Assembly (NCBI GenBank): GCA_964460185.1
Contig: CAYWTM010000022.1
Span: 1-37,466, forward strand
DNA length: 37,466 bases
Reading direction: 5' to 3'
DNA from: JAVJPJ01 sp040217295
GTDB lineage: Bacteria > Pseudomonadota > Alphaproteobacteria > Rhodobacterales > Rhodobacteraceae
Every line of letters begins with the position of its first letter. The first letter of the stretch is position 1. The position numbers were made by a program, and so were the translations under genes. This document shows, piece by piece, positions 23,416 to 31,294 of the stretch. The notes beneath the pieces are model-generated. The model was not told where the DNA came from. It was given only the letters and a program-made list of their open reading frames with translations, and did no database searches.

Positions 23416-24438
23416 TCAGGTGGGGCAGGGCCCGGTTGTTCGGCCGACGGTCAATTCGGTGTCCCACAGTTCCTGAACGGGGGCCATGCCCGGATTGTTG
23501 ATCTGCTCGATCAGGATTTCGGCGCACCGCCGCCCGGCCGCGCGGATCGAGCTGCGCGTGGCGGTAAAGGCCGGCCCGTCTCCGTCATTGTCGAGATAGC
23601 TCAGTTCATCGTCATGGCAGATCAGCGACAGATCCCGCCCAAGCCGCAAGCCGCGTTCGCCCGCCGCCCGCCGGATGCCTATGGCGGGGATGACCGAAGA
23701 AACCAGAAAGGCCGTCGGCGGCTCTGGCGCGTCCAGCATCTCGCACGCGGACCGGTAGCCAAAGGATTCCGTCATGGCCGCAGCCCGCATCAATCGCGGC
23801 TCCGGTGCCAGGCCACGCTCGGTCAGCGCCTCGGTGAACCCGCGCCGTCTGCGGACGGCAAAATCGAAGTTTTCCTGCCCGTTGATCAGCGCGATCCGTC
23901 GATGTCCCAGATCCAAGAGAAAATCGGTGGCCCGCCGGAAGGCGCGGATATTGGCCACATCGAGCCAGCTGTAGCCCTTGGCGTCGCCGGTGCGCCCATG
24001 CACCAGGAACGGCATGCCGATTTCCTGCAACAGCGCGATGCGCGGCTCCACGATCTGCGGGGCCTGAACCATGACCCCGTCGACCGACCCGTTGGCCTTC
24101 ATCTGGCGATACGCTGCCTCGGTCTTGCCCTCGGCGACCATCGACAACAACAGATCATAGCCTTCGCGCGCATAGATGTCGCCTGCGCCCACCAGGAAAT
24201 CCGCAAAGATCGGGTTCACCATTTCGGCCCGGCCGGACAGCGGGATCACGTGGCCGATGGTCATCGCCCGCCCGGTCGCCAATCGCCGGGCCCGGGCATT
24301 GGGCGCATAGTTGGACGCCTTCGCCGCAGCCAAAACGCGGGCGCGGGTTTCCTCGCGCACCTCGGGATACCCGTTCAGCGCCCTGCTGACGGTGGTCTGG
24401 CTGAGATTCAGCGATTGGGCCAGTTCCTTGAGATTCAT
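23416..24438 (-). CDS. aglR: LacI-family repressor of the agl regulon
   Basis: Sugar-responsive repressor, 340 residues. The N-terminal LacI-type helix-turn-helix is clear (LKELAQSLNLSQTTVSRALNG, 3-23), followed by the hinge NARARRLATGR and a periplasmic-binding-protein-like sensor domain from about residue 60. It heads the leftward operon aglR-bglA-glk and is divergent from aglE. One of the two palindromes proposed as its operators lies just upstream of its own start, overlapping the TTGAGG ribosome-binding region, which predicts autoregulation. The name AglR is given by context and family; the inducing sugar is not shown by sequence. Confidence 0.87.
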   Translation of the reverse strand: MNLKELAQSLNLSQTTVSRALNGYPEVREETRARVLAAAKASNYAPNARARRLATGRAMTIGHVIPLSGRAEMVNPIFADFLVGAGDIYAREGYDLLLSMVAEGKTEAAYRQMKANGSVDGVMVQAPQIVEPRIALLQEIGMPFLVHGRTGDAKGYSWLDVANIRAFRRATDFLLDLGHRRIALINGQENFDFAVRRRRGFTEALTERGLAPEPRLMRAAAMTESFGYRSACEMLDAPEPPTAFLVSSVIPAIGIRRAAGERGLRLGRDLSLICHDDELSYLDNDGDGPAFTATRSSIRAAGRRCAEILIEQINNPGMAPVQELWDTELTVGRTTGPCPT

Positions 24439-24451
24439 TGCAGATCACGCC

Positions 24452-24465
24452 TCAAAGCGCTTCGA
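24452..24465. promoter_or_regulatory. Putative AglR operator near aglR
   Basis: TCAAAGCGCTTCGA is a 14-base palindrome with one mismatched pair and the central CG usual for LacI-family sites. It lies 14 bases upstream of the aglR start, over its ribosome-binding region, and shares the core AAAGCGCTT with the site at 24617-24630. Confidence 0.7.
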
Positions 24466-24616
24466 ATACATGGAGAGGCTATCTGCACCGCACATCGTTT
24501 GTCAAAGATTCAAAGCTGCTGCATTTTTCTGCAGTTGCAAAATATTGCATTATTTTTCAGGGCGGTCCGTTTGCCGGATTGACAGACTCAGTTGCATTCG
24601 AAAGGGTGCTGCCAAG

Positions 24617-24630
24617 CCAAAGCGCTTTGA
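24617..24630. promoter_or_regulatory. Putative AglR operator near aglE
   Basis: CCAAAGCGCTTTGA includes a perfect 12-base palindrome CAAAGCGCTTTG (24618-24629). It is about 70 bases before the aglE start and downstream of a TTGACA element, where a bound repressor would block transcription of the rightward operon. A partial half-site GGGCGCTTT follows at about 24648-24656. Confidence 0.75.
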
Positions 24631-24699
24631 AGAATCTCGAATCGCTTGGGCGCTTTATTGGCCGATGCGGAAACGCCGGCACCGATCTGGGAGGATCAT

Positions 24700-26055
24700 A
24701 TGAAACGCAGCTTGTATGCCAGCGCAGCAGCGCTTGCGCTTTTTGCCAACGGCGCAATGGCCGATGGCCACATGCCTTTTGCCGCCGGCGAGGGTGGATT
24801 CAACTGGGACAGCTACGAGGCCTATGCCGCGGCGCATGACCTGAGCGGCCAGTCCGTCACGATCGCGGGCCCCTGGCTTTCGCCCGAGGCGGACCGCTTT
24901 GACATCTTGCTCAACTATTTCGAGGCCGCCACCGGCGCCGAGGCGACCTATACCGGGTCGGACAGCTTCGAACAGCAGATCGTGATCGACGCCGAGGCCG
25001 GTTCGGCCCCGAACCTCGCCGTGTTCCCGCAGCCCGGTCTTGCGGCCGTGATGGCAGGCAATGGTCTGCTCACCCCGCTTGGCGACGAGATGGGTGAGTG
25101 GGTGAACGCGAACTACGCCGCCGGTCAGTCATGGGTCGATCTTGGAACCTATGCCGATGCCGATGGCATGGATCAGTTCTATGGCTTCTTCTTCAACGTC
25201 AACGTCAAGTCGCTGGTCTGGTACAGCCCCGAGAACTTCGAGGATGCCGGCTATGACGTGCCCGAAACCATGGAAGACCTGGTTGCCCTGTCCGAGCAGA
25301 TGGTGGCCGACGGGGAAACGCCCTGGTGCATCGGCCTGGGATCCGGCGCGGCGACCGGCTGGCCGGCGACCGACTGGGTCGAGGACATCATGCTGCGCAC
25401 GCAGACGCCCGACGTCTATGACATGTGGGTCAGCAACGAGATTCCGTTCAATGACCCCCGTGTCGTGAACGCGATCGAAACCTTCGGCATGTTCGCACGC
25501 ACCGACGGTTGGGTGCAGGGCGGCGCAGGCGCCGTGGCGACCACCGACTTCCGCGACAGCCCCACGGGCCTGTTTGCCTCGCCTCCGGGGTGCTACATGC
25601 ACCGCCAGGCCTCCTTCATCCCGGCCTTCTTCCCGGACGGCACCGTCGTGGGTGAGGATGCGGATTTCTTCTACTTCCCATCCTTTGCCGGCGAAGATCT
25701 GGGCAATCCGGTTCTGGGCGGCGGCACGCTGATGGCGGTCACCGACATGAATGACGCGACCCTGGCGTTCATGGCATTCCTGCAGACCCCCTTCGCCCAT
25801 GAGATCATGATGGCGCAGGGCGGTTTCCTGACCCCGCATTCCGGCGTCAACCTGGATACCTACAGCTCGGCAGTGGAATCGGGGCAGGGCGAGATCTTGC
25901 TCAATGCCACCACCTTCCGCTTCGACGCATCCGACCTGATGCCCGGCGCGATCGGTGCCGGCAGCTTCTGGACCGGCATGGTCGATTTCGCGGGCGGCGC
26001 AGATGCCGAAGCCGTGGCGACCTCGATCCAGGAAAGCTGGGACGCGTTGCGCTGA
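24700..26055 (+). CDS. aglE: Alpha-glucoside ABC transporter substrate-binding protein AglE
   Basis: Periplasmic solute-binding protein (family 1 sugar type) that delivers an alpha-glucoside such as maltose, trehalose or sucrose to AglFG. The ATG at 24700, with GGAGG just upstream, gives a 451-residue precursor with signal peptide MKRSLYASAAALALFANGAMA. A start 18 codons earlier in the same frame lacks a ribosome-binding site and spoils the signal peptide. Binding-protein features include LSGQSVTIAGPWLSPEADRF at the mature N-terminus, the central ATGWPATDWVEDIML segment and many exposed aromatic residues. A strong hairpin separates it from aglF. The AglE name rests on the complete aglEFGAK gene order. 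Confidence 0.93.
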   Translation: MKRSLYASAAALALFANGAMADGHMPFAAGEGGFNWDSYEAYAAAHDLSGQSVTIAGPWLSPEADRFDILLNYFEAATGAEATYTGSDSFEQQIVIDAEAGSAPNLAVFPQPGLAAVMAGNGLLTPLGDEMGEWVNANYAAGQSWVDLGTYADADGMDQFYGFFFNVNVKSLVWYSPENFEDAGYDVPETMEDLVALSEQMVADGETPWCIGLGSGAATGWPATDWVEDIMLRTQTPDVYDMWVSNEIPFNDPRVVNAIETFGMFARTDGWVQGGAGAVATTDFRDSPTGLFASPPGCYMHRQASFIPAFFPDGTVVGEDADFFYFPSFAGEDLGNPVLGGGTLMAVTDMNDATLAFMAFLQTPFAHEIMMAQGGFLTPHSGVNLDTYSSAVESGQGEILLNATTFRFDASDLMPGAIGAGSFWTGMVDFAGGADAEAVATSIQESWDALR

Positions 26056-26076
26056 TCGCGGACGCCGATTGACAAG

Positions 26077-26106
26077 GACCCGGCCGCCCATCGTCGCGGC
26101 CGGGTC
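26077..26106 (+). terminator. Intra-operon hairpin between aglE and aglF
   Basis: A perfect 11-bp stem, GACCCGGCCGC (26077-26087) and GCGGCCGGGTC (26096-26106), with an eight-base loop is followed by GTTTCC, a poor U-tract. It starts 21 bases after the aglE stop. Such hairpins after binding-protein genes usually give partial termination or protect the upstream mRNA, so more binding protein than permease is made. Confidence 0.75.
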
Positions 26107-26160
26107 GTTTCCGGGGCAATGCCATCTGCCGGCCGGGCCTAACTCCAGGGGGAAAGCGCC

Positions 26161-27162
26161 ATGAATCCTGCATTGCAAGGATTGATCACGATCATCATCG
26201 GTGTCGGTGGGTGCGTCGGATACTTCTATTTCTCGAACCAGATTCTCGACAAGGTCCTGTTCCCTGCGCGCGGCGAGAACGCGGGGCGCAACATCAACCG
26301 CGCCAATGCGATCCGGCCCTGGCTGTTCATGGGCCCCGCGATCCTGGCGCTGGGGCTGTACCTGGCCTATCCGGTGGTCGAAACGCTGCGCCTGTCGCTG
26401 ACCGACCGCAGCCTGGGCGGCGCGTTCGTGGGCGGCGACAACTACGCTCAGATGTTCGCGGACGAAAAGTTCTGGGAAGCGGTGCGCAACAATTTCCTGT
26501 GGCTTCTGATCGTGCCGGCGGCCTCGACCGCCTTTGGGCTTCTGGCCGCGCAGCTGACCGACCGGATCAGCTGGGGCAACATCGCCAAATCGCTGATCTT
26601 CATGCCGATGGCGATTTCCTTTGTCGGCGCGGCGGTGATCTTCAAGCTGATCTACGACGCGCGCCCCGAGGACGTGCAGCAGATCGGCATCCTGAACGCG
26701 GTCTACCTGCAACTTGGCGGCGACAGCCCGATCACCTGGCTGACCGTGCCGTTCTGGAACAACCTTTTCCTGATGGTGGTGCTGATCTGGATCCAGACGG
26801 GCTTTGCCATGGTGATCCTGTCCGCCGCGTTGCGCGGCATCCCCGAGGAAACCGTCGAGGCCGCCATCGTGGACGGGGCCAACCCGTTCCAGATCTTCTT
26901 CAAGATCAAGCTGCCCCAGATCTCGGGCACCATCGTCGTGGTCTGGACGACGATCACCATCGTCGTGCTCAAGGTCTTCGACATCGTGTTCGCGATGACA
27001 AACGGGCAATGGGAAACGCAGGTTCTGGCCAACTACATGTATGACAAGATGTTCCGCGCCAATGACTGGGGCGTGGGGTCGGCCAGTGCGATGATCATCA
27101 TGCTGATGGTGACGCCGATCCTTGTCTGGAACGTCTACAACGCCCGCAAGGAGATGCGCTGA
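26161..27162 (+). CDS. aglF: Alpha-glucoside ABC transporter permease AglF
   Basis: Inner-membrane permease of the MalF-type binding-protein-dependent family, 333 residues. An extra N-terminal membrane segment (about 7-28) and a charged linker precede the usual core of six helices, starting with RPWLFMGPAILALGLYLAYPVVETL. The EAA loop that contacts the ATPase reads EAAIVDGANPFQIFFKIKLP. It pairs with AglG and is driven by AglK. GGGGGA precedes the ATG. Its TGA stop overlaps an ATG that opens an 11-codon frame ending inside the aglG start (see 27162-27197). Confidence 0.93.
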   Translation: MNPALQGLITIIIGVGGCVGYFYFSNQILDKVLFPARGENAGRNINRANAIRPWLFMGPAILALGLYLAYPVVETLRLSLTDRSLGGAFVGGDNYAQMFADEKFWEAVRNNFLWLLIVPAASTAFGLLAAQLTDRISWGNIAKSLIFMPMAISFVGAAVIFKLIYDARPEDVQQIGILNAVYLQLGGDSPITWLTVPFWNNLFLMVVLIWIQTGFAMVILSAALRGIPEETVEAAIVDGANPFQIFFKIKLPQISGTIVVVWTTITIVVLKVFDIVFAMTNGQWETQVLANYMYDKMFRANDWGVGSASAMIIMLMVTPILVWNVYNARKEMR

Positions 27163-27197
27163 TGTCCTTCGACCGTATGGGAGACAATCATGGATAA
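27162..27197 (+). CDS. 11-codon ORF bridging aglF stop and aglG start
   Basis: The aglF stop forms TGATG, and the ATG at 27162 opens a frame of 11 codons (MSFDRMGDNHG) ending with TAA at 27195-27197. That stop lies a few bases beyond the aglG ATG at 27190. Ribosomes leaving aglF could re-initiate here and then be positioned on the aglG start. No function is expected for the peptide itself, and chance occurrence cannot be excluded. Confidence 0.3.
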   Translation: MSFDRMGDNHG

Positions 27198-28365
27198 CAT
27201 CGCAGGCAAGAAATCCGGCCTGACATGGGCGGTGCACATCTCGGTGGCAGCGCTTGTGTTGCTGTGGATCTTTCCGACGCTGGGTCTGTTGATCTCGTCA
27301 TTCCGCACCACCGATCAGATCCGGACCTCGGGCTGGTGGGCGGCGCTGTTCCCGGCGGTGCAGAATGAAACCCTGCGCGCGGCCGATCCCGACGAGGCGC
27401 GATTTGAACGTGACGGTATCTTCGTGGTCGAAGGCAACCTGTACGTGGTGGACGGCAGCGTCGAAAGCGCGGCGGACGTGCCGGCCGAAATCAGCGTATG
27501 GGGCACCTCCTCGCGTGAGATCGATGCCTATGTCGCGGGTGAAACCGCCGATATGGGCGACGGCGAAACCATGACGGTGCAATCCAACGGCGATTACATC
27601 TGGACCGGCGATGAAGACCAGTTGAGCGGGCGGGGCCAACGGGTCTTCGTCACCGCCGAAAGCCCGCCGGAATTCACATTGGGCAACTATCAAAGCGTCC
27701 TGTTCGACCCCGGCAACCGCGAGGGCATGAGCCGGGCCTTCCTGAACACGCTGACGGTGACCATCCCGGCCACGATCATTCCGATCCTGATTGCCGCCTT
27801 CGCGGCCTATGCGCTGGCGTGGATGGATTTTCCGGGGCGGGCCTTGTTGGTGGCGGCGGTCGTCGCCCTGTTGGTGGTTCCCCTGCAACTGGCCCTGATC
27901 CCGCTGTTGTCGCTGCACAATGATATCGGGATCGGAAAGGGGTATCTCGGCGTCTGGCTGGCCCATACCGGTTTTGGCCTTCCGCTCGCGATTTACCTGT
28001 TACGCAACTACATGGTCGGCCTGCCGCGTGATATCATCGAAAGCGCCAAGGTCGACGGGGCGACGGATTTCCAGATCTTCACCAAGATCATCTTGCCGCT
28101 CAGCTTTCCGGCGCTGGCCAGTTTCGCGATCTTCCAGTTCCTGTGGACATGGAATGACCTGCTGGTCGCCATGGTGTTCTTGATCGACAGTTCGGGCGAG
28201 ACGACCGTCATGACCCGCCAGATCGTGGAGCTTCTGGGCACCCGTGGCGGTGACTGGGAAATCCTTGCGACCTCGGCCTTCGTGTCCATCGCGGTGCCGC
28301 TGGTCGTGTTCTTTACCATGCAGCGCTATCTGGTGCGCGGTCTGTTGGCCGGCTCCGTCAAATAG
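27190..28365 (+). CDS. aglG: Alpha-glucoside ABC transporter permease AglG
   Basis: Second inner-membrane permease, MalG-type but 391 residues instead of the usual 280 or so. After the first membrane helix (about 11-36) comes a segment of roughly 120-140 hydrophilic residues, rich in acidic residues, before the conserved membrane core (PPEFTLGNYQSVLF, then helices from about 190). This places an extra domain in the periplasm between helix 1 and 2, as in AglG proteins of rhizobia. The EAA loop reads ESAKVDGATDFQIFTKIILP. GGGAGA precedes the ATG by six bases. It forms the translocation pore with AglF. Confidence 0.92.
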   Translation: MDNIAGKKSGLTWAVHISVAALVLLWIFPTLGLLISSFRTTDQIRTSGWWAALFPAVQNETLRAADPDEARFERDGIFVVEGNLYVVDGSVESAADVPAEISVWGTSSREIDAYVAGETADMGDGETMTVQSNGDYIWTGDEDQLSGRGQRVFVTAESPPEFTLGNYQSVLFDPGNREGMSRAFLNTLTVTIPATIIPILIAAFAAYALAWMDFPGRALLVAAVVALLVVPLQLALIPLLSLHNDIGIGKGYLGVWLAHTGFGLPLAIYLLRNYMVGLPRDIIESAKVDGATDFQIFTKIILPLSFPALASFAIFQFLWTWNDLLVAMVFLIDSSGETTVMTRQIVELLGTRGGDWEILATSAFVSIAVPLVVFFTMQRYLVRGLLAGSVK

Positions 28366-28390
28366 CACCTCAACATCGAAGACATGTGAC

Positions 28391-30055
28391 ATGAACCTGA
28401 TGCAAGACCTGGCCCGCGACGATATCGTGGCCCCTGACAAGGACTGGTGGCGCGGTGCGGTGATCTATCAGATCTACCCCCGCAGCTTCCAGGACAGCAA
28501 CCATGACGGGATCGGCGATCTGGCCGGCATCATCCACCGTCTGCCCCATGTGGCGGATCTGGGGGTGGATGCGATCTGGATCAGCCCGTTCTTTCGCTCT
28601 CCGATGCTGGATTTCGGATATGACGTCAGCGACTACCGCGATGTCGATCCGATGTTCGGCTCGCTTGGCGATTTCGATGCGCTGATCTCGCGGGCCCATG
28701 AGCTTGGCCTGAAGGTTCTGATCGACCTGGTGCTCAGTCACACCTCGAACCAGCATCCGTGGTTTCACGAGAGCCAGACCAATCGCGACAACCCCAAGGC
28801 CGACTGGTACGTGTGGGCGGATGCGAAACCCGATGGGTCGCCGCCCAACAACTGGCTGTCGATCTTCGGCGGATCGGCCTGGGAATGGTCGGGCGACCGG
28901 ATGCAGTATTTCTTGCACAATTTCCTGAAGGAACAGCCCGATCTCAACCTGCACAACCCGCAAGTGCAAGATGAACTTCTGTCGGTCGCGCAGTTCTGGC
29001 TGGATCGCGGCGTCGATGGTTTCCGGCTCGATACGATCAATTTCTACTTTCATGACAAGAAGCTGCGCGACAATCCGGCGCTGGATCCCGCGCAACGCAA
29101 CGCCACCATCGCCCCCGAGGTGAACCCCTATAACTGGCAAGACCACCTCTACGACAAGAACCAGCCCGAAAACCTCGATTTCCTGCGCCGTCTGCGCAGC
29201 TTGATGGATGAATATCCCGCCGCAACCGCCGTGGGCGAGGTGGGCGATGCCCAACGCGGTCTGCAGATCCAGGCCGAATACACGTCGGGCGGCGACAAGG
29301 TGCACATGTGCTATTCCTTCGAATTCCTCTCGGGTGTCGTGCCGACGCCTGCACGTGTGGCGCAGGTTCTGACGGATTATGAGCACACGGTCGGTGACGG
29401 GTGGGCCTGTTGGGCGTTTTCCAACCATGACGTCGTGCGCCATGCCAGCCGCTGGAACCTCGGCGAAGAGGCCCGGCGTCTCTATGCGGGGCTGTTGTTG
29501 TGCCTGCGCGGATCGGTCTGCCTGTATCAGGGCGAAGAACTGGGCCTGACCGAGGCCTACGTGTCCTACGAGGATCTGCAAGACCCCTATGGCATTCGGT
29601 TCTGGCCCAAATTCAAGGGCCGCGACGGGTGCCGCACGCCGATGCCCTGGATATCGGACAACCAGAACGGGGGCTTTACCGACGAAAAACCGTGGCTTCC
29701 CATGGCAATGGAACATCTGCAACGCGCGGTCGGCCACCAGATAGATGACGAGGACAGCACCTTGAATTTCTATCGCCGCATGATCCGGTTCCGGCAGGCG
29801 TATCCCGCCCTCATCAAGGGCAGCCTCGATGATCTGACAGCCGATGCGGGAACCGTGGCCTTCACGCGCACCCATGGCGATCAGCGCCTGTTCTGCGCGT
29901 TCAATCTGAGCAACATGGCGCAACCCGTCACCCTGCCCGAAGGCACATGGCGGGCCGACAGGGGCGCTCCGTTCACCACGATCGAAAACGACAATGGCCG
30001 CGAGATCACCTTGCTGCCCTATCAGGCCTATTTTGCCGCCGCTGAAGCGGAGTGA
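28391..30055 (+). CDS. aglA: GH13 alpha-glucosidase AglA
   Basis: Cytoplasmic retaining alpha-glucosidase that hydrolyses the imported alpha-glucoside to glucose. The 554-residue protein has the GH13 barrel from about residue 19. Motif I is DLVLSHTS (112-119). Motif II is GFRLDTINFYF (210-220) with nucleophile Asp214. Acid/base Glu283 lies in VGEVGD, and the third acid, Asp347, in FSNHDV. The sequence around Asp214 (GFRLDT-NFYFHD) resembles GH13 subfamily 23 enzymes that prefer short alpha-1,4 substrates; this subfamily call is from memory. There is no signal peptide. A longer frame begins at 28244 inside aglG and is rejected. Only a weak ribosome-binding site (GAAGA) is seen, 26 bases after the aglG stop. 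Confidence 0.94.
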   Translation: MNLMQDLARDDIVAPDKDWWRGAVIYQIYPRSFQDSNHDGIGDLAGIIHRLPHVADLGVDAIWISPFFRSPMLDFGYDVSDYRDVDPMFGSLGDFDALISRAHELGLKVLIDLVLSHTSNQHPWFHESQTNRDNPKADWYVWADAKPDGSPPNNWLSIFGGSAWEWSGDRMQYFLHNFLKEQPDLNLHNPQVQDELLSVAQFWLDRGVDGFRLDTINFYFHDKKLRDNPALDPAQRNATIAPEVNPYNWQDHLYDKNQPENLDFLRRLRSLMDEYPAATAVGEVGDAQRGLQIQAEYTSGGDKVHMCYSFEFLSGVVPTPARVAQVLTDYEHTVGDGWACWAFSNHDVVRHASRWNLGEEARRLYAGLLLCLRGSVCLYQGEELGLTEAYVSYEDLQDPYGIRFWPKFKGRDGCRTPMPWISDNQNGGFTDEKPWLPMAMEHLQRAVGHQIDDEDSTLNFYRRMIRFRQAYPALIKGSLDDLTADAGTVAFTRTHGDQRLFCAFNLSNMAQPVTLPEGTWRADRGAPFTTIENDNGREITLLPYQAYFAAAEAE

Positions 30056-30088
30056 GCGGACGATGAATAACCGGAGGAGACGGGGACA

Positions 30089-31222
30089 ATGGCAAATCTG
30101 AAGCTGACTGATGTCGAAAAGACCTATGGCGGCACCGTTCAGGTGCTCCGCGATATCAATCTCGACATCGACCAGGGCGAGTTGATCGTCTTCGTTGGCC
30201 CTTCGGGCTGCGGCAAGTCCACGCTGTTGCGGATGATCGCGGGGCTGGAAAAGATTACCGGCGGCACGCTGGAAATCGACGGAATGGTCGTCAATGACGT
30301 GCCCCCCTCCGAGCGGGGCATCGCGATGGTGTTCCAGTCCTACGCGCTCTACCCGCACATGACGGTCTACGACAACATGGCCTTCGCCCTGAAGATCGCG
30401 GGCAAGACCAGGGAAGAGATCGACCGGTCCGTCAAGGCGGCCGCCGAAAAGCTGCAGCTGACCAATTTCCTCGACCGCCTGCCAAAGGCCCTGTCCGGTG
30501 GCCAGCGTCAGCGCGTGGCCATCGGCCGTTCCATCGTGCGCGACCCCAAGGTGTACCTGTTCGACGAGCCACTTTCGAACCTCGATGCGGCCCTGCGGGT
30601 CGCCACCCGGATCGAGATCGCGCAGCTGAAGGAACAGATGCCCGAATCCACCATGATCTACGTCACCCACGACCAGGTCGAGGCGATGACGCTTGCCACA
30701 CGGATCGTGGTTCTGGCCGGTGGGGGCGTGGCCCAGGTCGGCAGCCCGCTGACGCTGTACGAACGGCCCAATTCCACCTTCGTCGCCCAATTCATCGGCT
30801 CGCCCGCCATGAACCTTCTGGGGGGCAAGATCGTGGGCACCGGTGAGACCACGACGCTCCAGATGGATGAGGGCGAGGGCACGATCACGTCCAACTACCC
30901 CTCCCGCGCCGAGGATATGGGCGCGACGGTCAAGGTCGGCATTCGCCCCGAAGACATGGTGGCCTCGACCGACGTCAATCATGCCTTCAAGGGCAAGGTG
31001 GAAATCACCGAGGCGCTCGGCGAGGTGACGCTGCTGTATTTCGAGAAATCGTCAGCGGATCATCCCGCCGTCATCGGCAAACTGCCCGGTATCCACAAGG
31101 AACTGCGCGGCCAGGAGGTCAAGCTGACCGCCTCGGCCGACAAGGTCCATGTGTTCAAGGATGACGTGTCGCTGCTCTATCGCGATGAAAAGGTGTTCTT
31201 GCCGGGCGTTCAGCCGCACTGA
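30089..31222 (+). CDS. aglK: Sugar ABC transporter ATPase AglK (MalK-type)
   Basis: Cytoplasmic ATPase that powers AglEFG, 377 residues. The nucleotide-binding domain has Walker A GPSGCGKST (37-45), the signature LSGGQ (135-139), Walker B VYLFDEPLSNLD (156-166) and the switch histidine in YVTHDQVEAM. The C-terminal regulatory region (about 235-377) has the TOBE/OB-fold pattern of MalK proteins, including FIGSPAMNLL and VGIRPEDM. GGAGGAG precedes the ATG. It is the last of the aglEFGAK genes, with aglA placed between permeases and ATPase as in Sinorhizobium. MalK-type ATPases can serve several sugar transporters. Confidence 0.95.
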   Translation: MANLKLTDVEKTYGGTVQVLRDINLDIDQGELIVFVGPSGCGKSTLLRMIAGLEKITGGTLEIDGMVVNDVPPSERGIAMVFQSYALYPHMTVYDNMAFALKIAGKTREEIDRSVKAAAEKLQLTNFLDRLPKALSGGQRQRVAIGRSIVRDPKVYLFDEPLSNLDAALRVATRIEIAQLKEQMPESTMIYVTHDQVEAMTLATRIVVLAGGGVAQVGSPLTLYERPNSTFVAQFIGSPAMNLLGGKIVGTGETTTLQMDEGEGTITSNYPSRAEDMGATVKVGIRPEDMVASTDVNHAFKGKVEITEALGEVTLLYFEKSSADHPAVIGKLPGIHKELRGQEVKLTASADKVHVFKDDVSLLYRDEKVFLPGVQPH

Positions 31223-31261
31223 ACGGTTGCGGGTTTGACCCGTGGCCCGCCGCGCAGTAAA

Positions 31262-31275
31262 TGAACATATGTTCA
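31262..31275. promoter_or_regulatory. Palindromic operator-like site before the SDR gene
   Basis: TGAACATATGTTCA is a perfect 14-base palindrome, 19 bases upstream of the SDR start. It does not resemble the AAAGCGCTT sites proposed for AglR. Perfect TGAAC...GTTCA palindromes are common targets of TetR-family repressors of acyl-CoA metabolism, but no such regulator is encoded in the window. Confidence 0.6.
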
Positions 31276-31294
31276 ATTCCTGCGGGGGGCTACC

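Larger units (their letters stand above)
24439..24699. promoter_or_regulatory. Divergent aglR / aglE control region
   Basis: A 261-base spacer, AT-rich in its middle (about 24500-24560). It holds two AAAGCGCTT palindromes close to the two genes, an inverted repeat CTGCA-TTTTTC-TGCAG (24519-24534) and TGCAA-AATA-TTGCA (24536-24549). A TTGACA hexamer (24579-24584) could be the -35 for aglE, although the following -10 is weak. GGGAGG about six bases before the aglE ATG is a good ribosome-binding site. Confidence 0.65.

Noticed and set aside
25129..27237. 702-residue open frame antisense to aglE and aglF
   Set aside because: Same antisense composition artefact of high-GC coding sequence; the plus-strand genes have signal peptide, membrane helices and EAA motif.
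28370..30982. 870-residue open frame antisense to aglA and aglK
   Set aside because: It runs opposite two genes with complete catalytic motifs, is rich in Arg, His, Gln and Asp as expected for the complement of GC-biased codons, and has no recognisable domain or ribosome-binding site.
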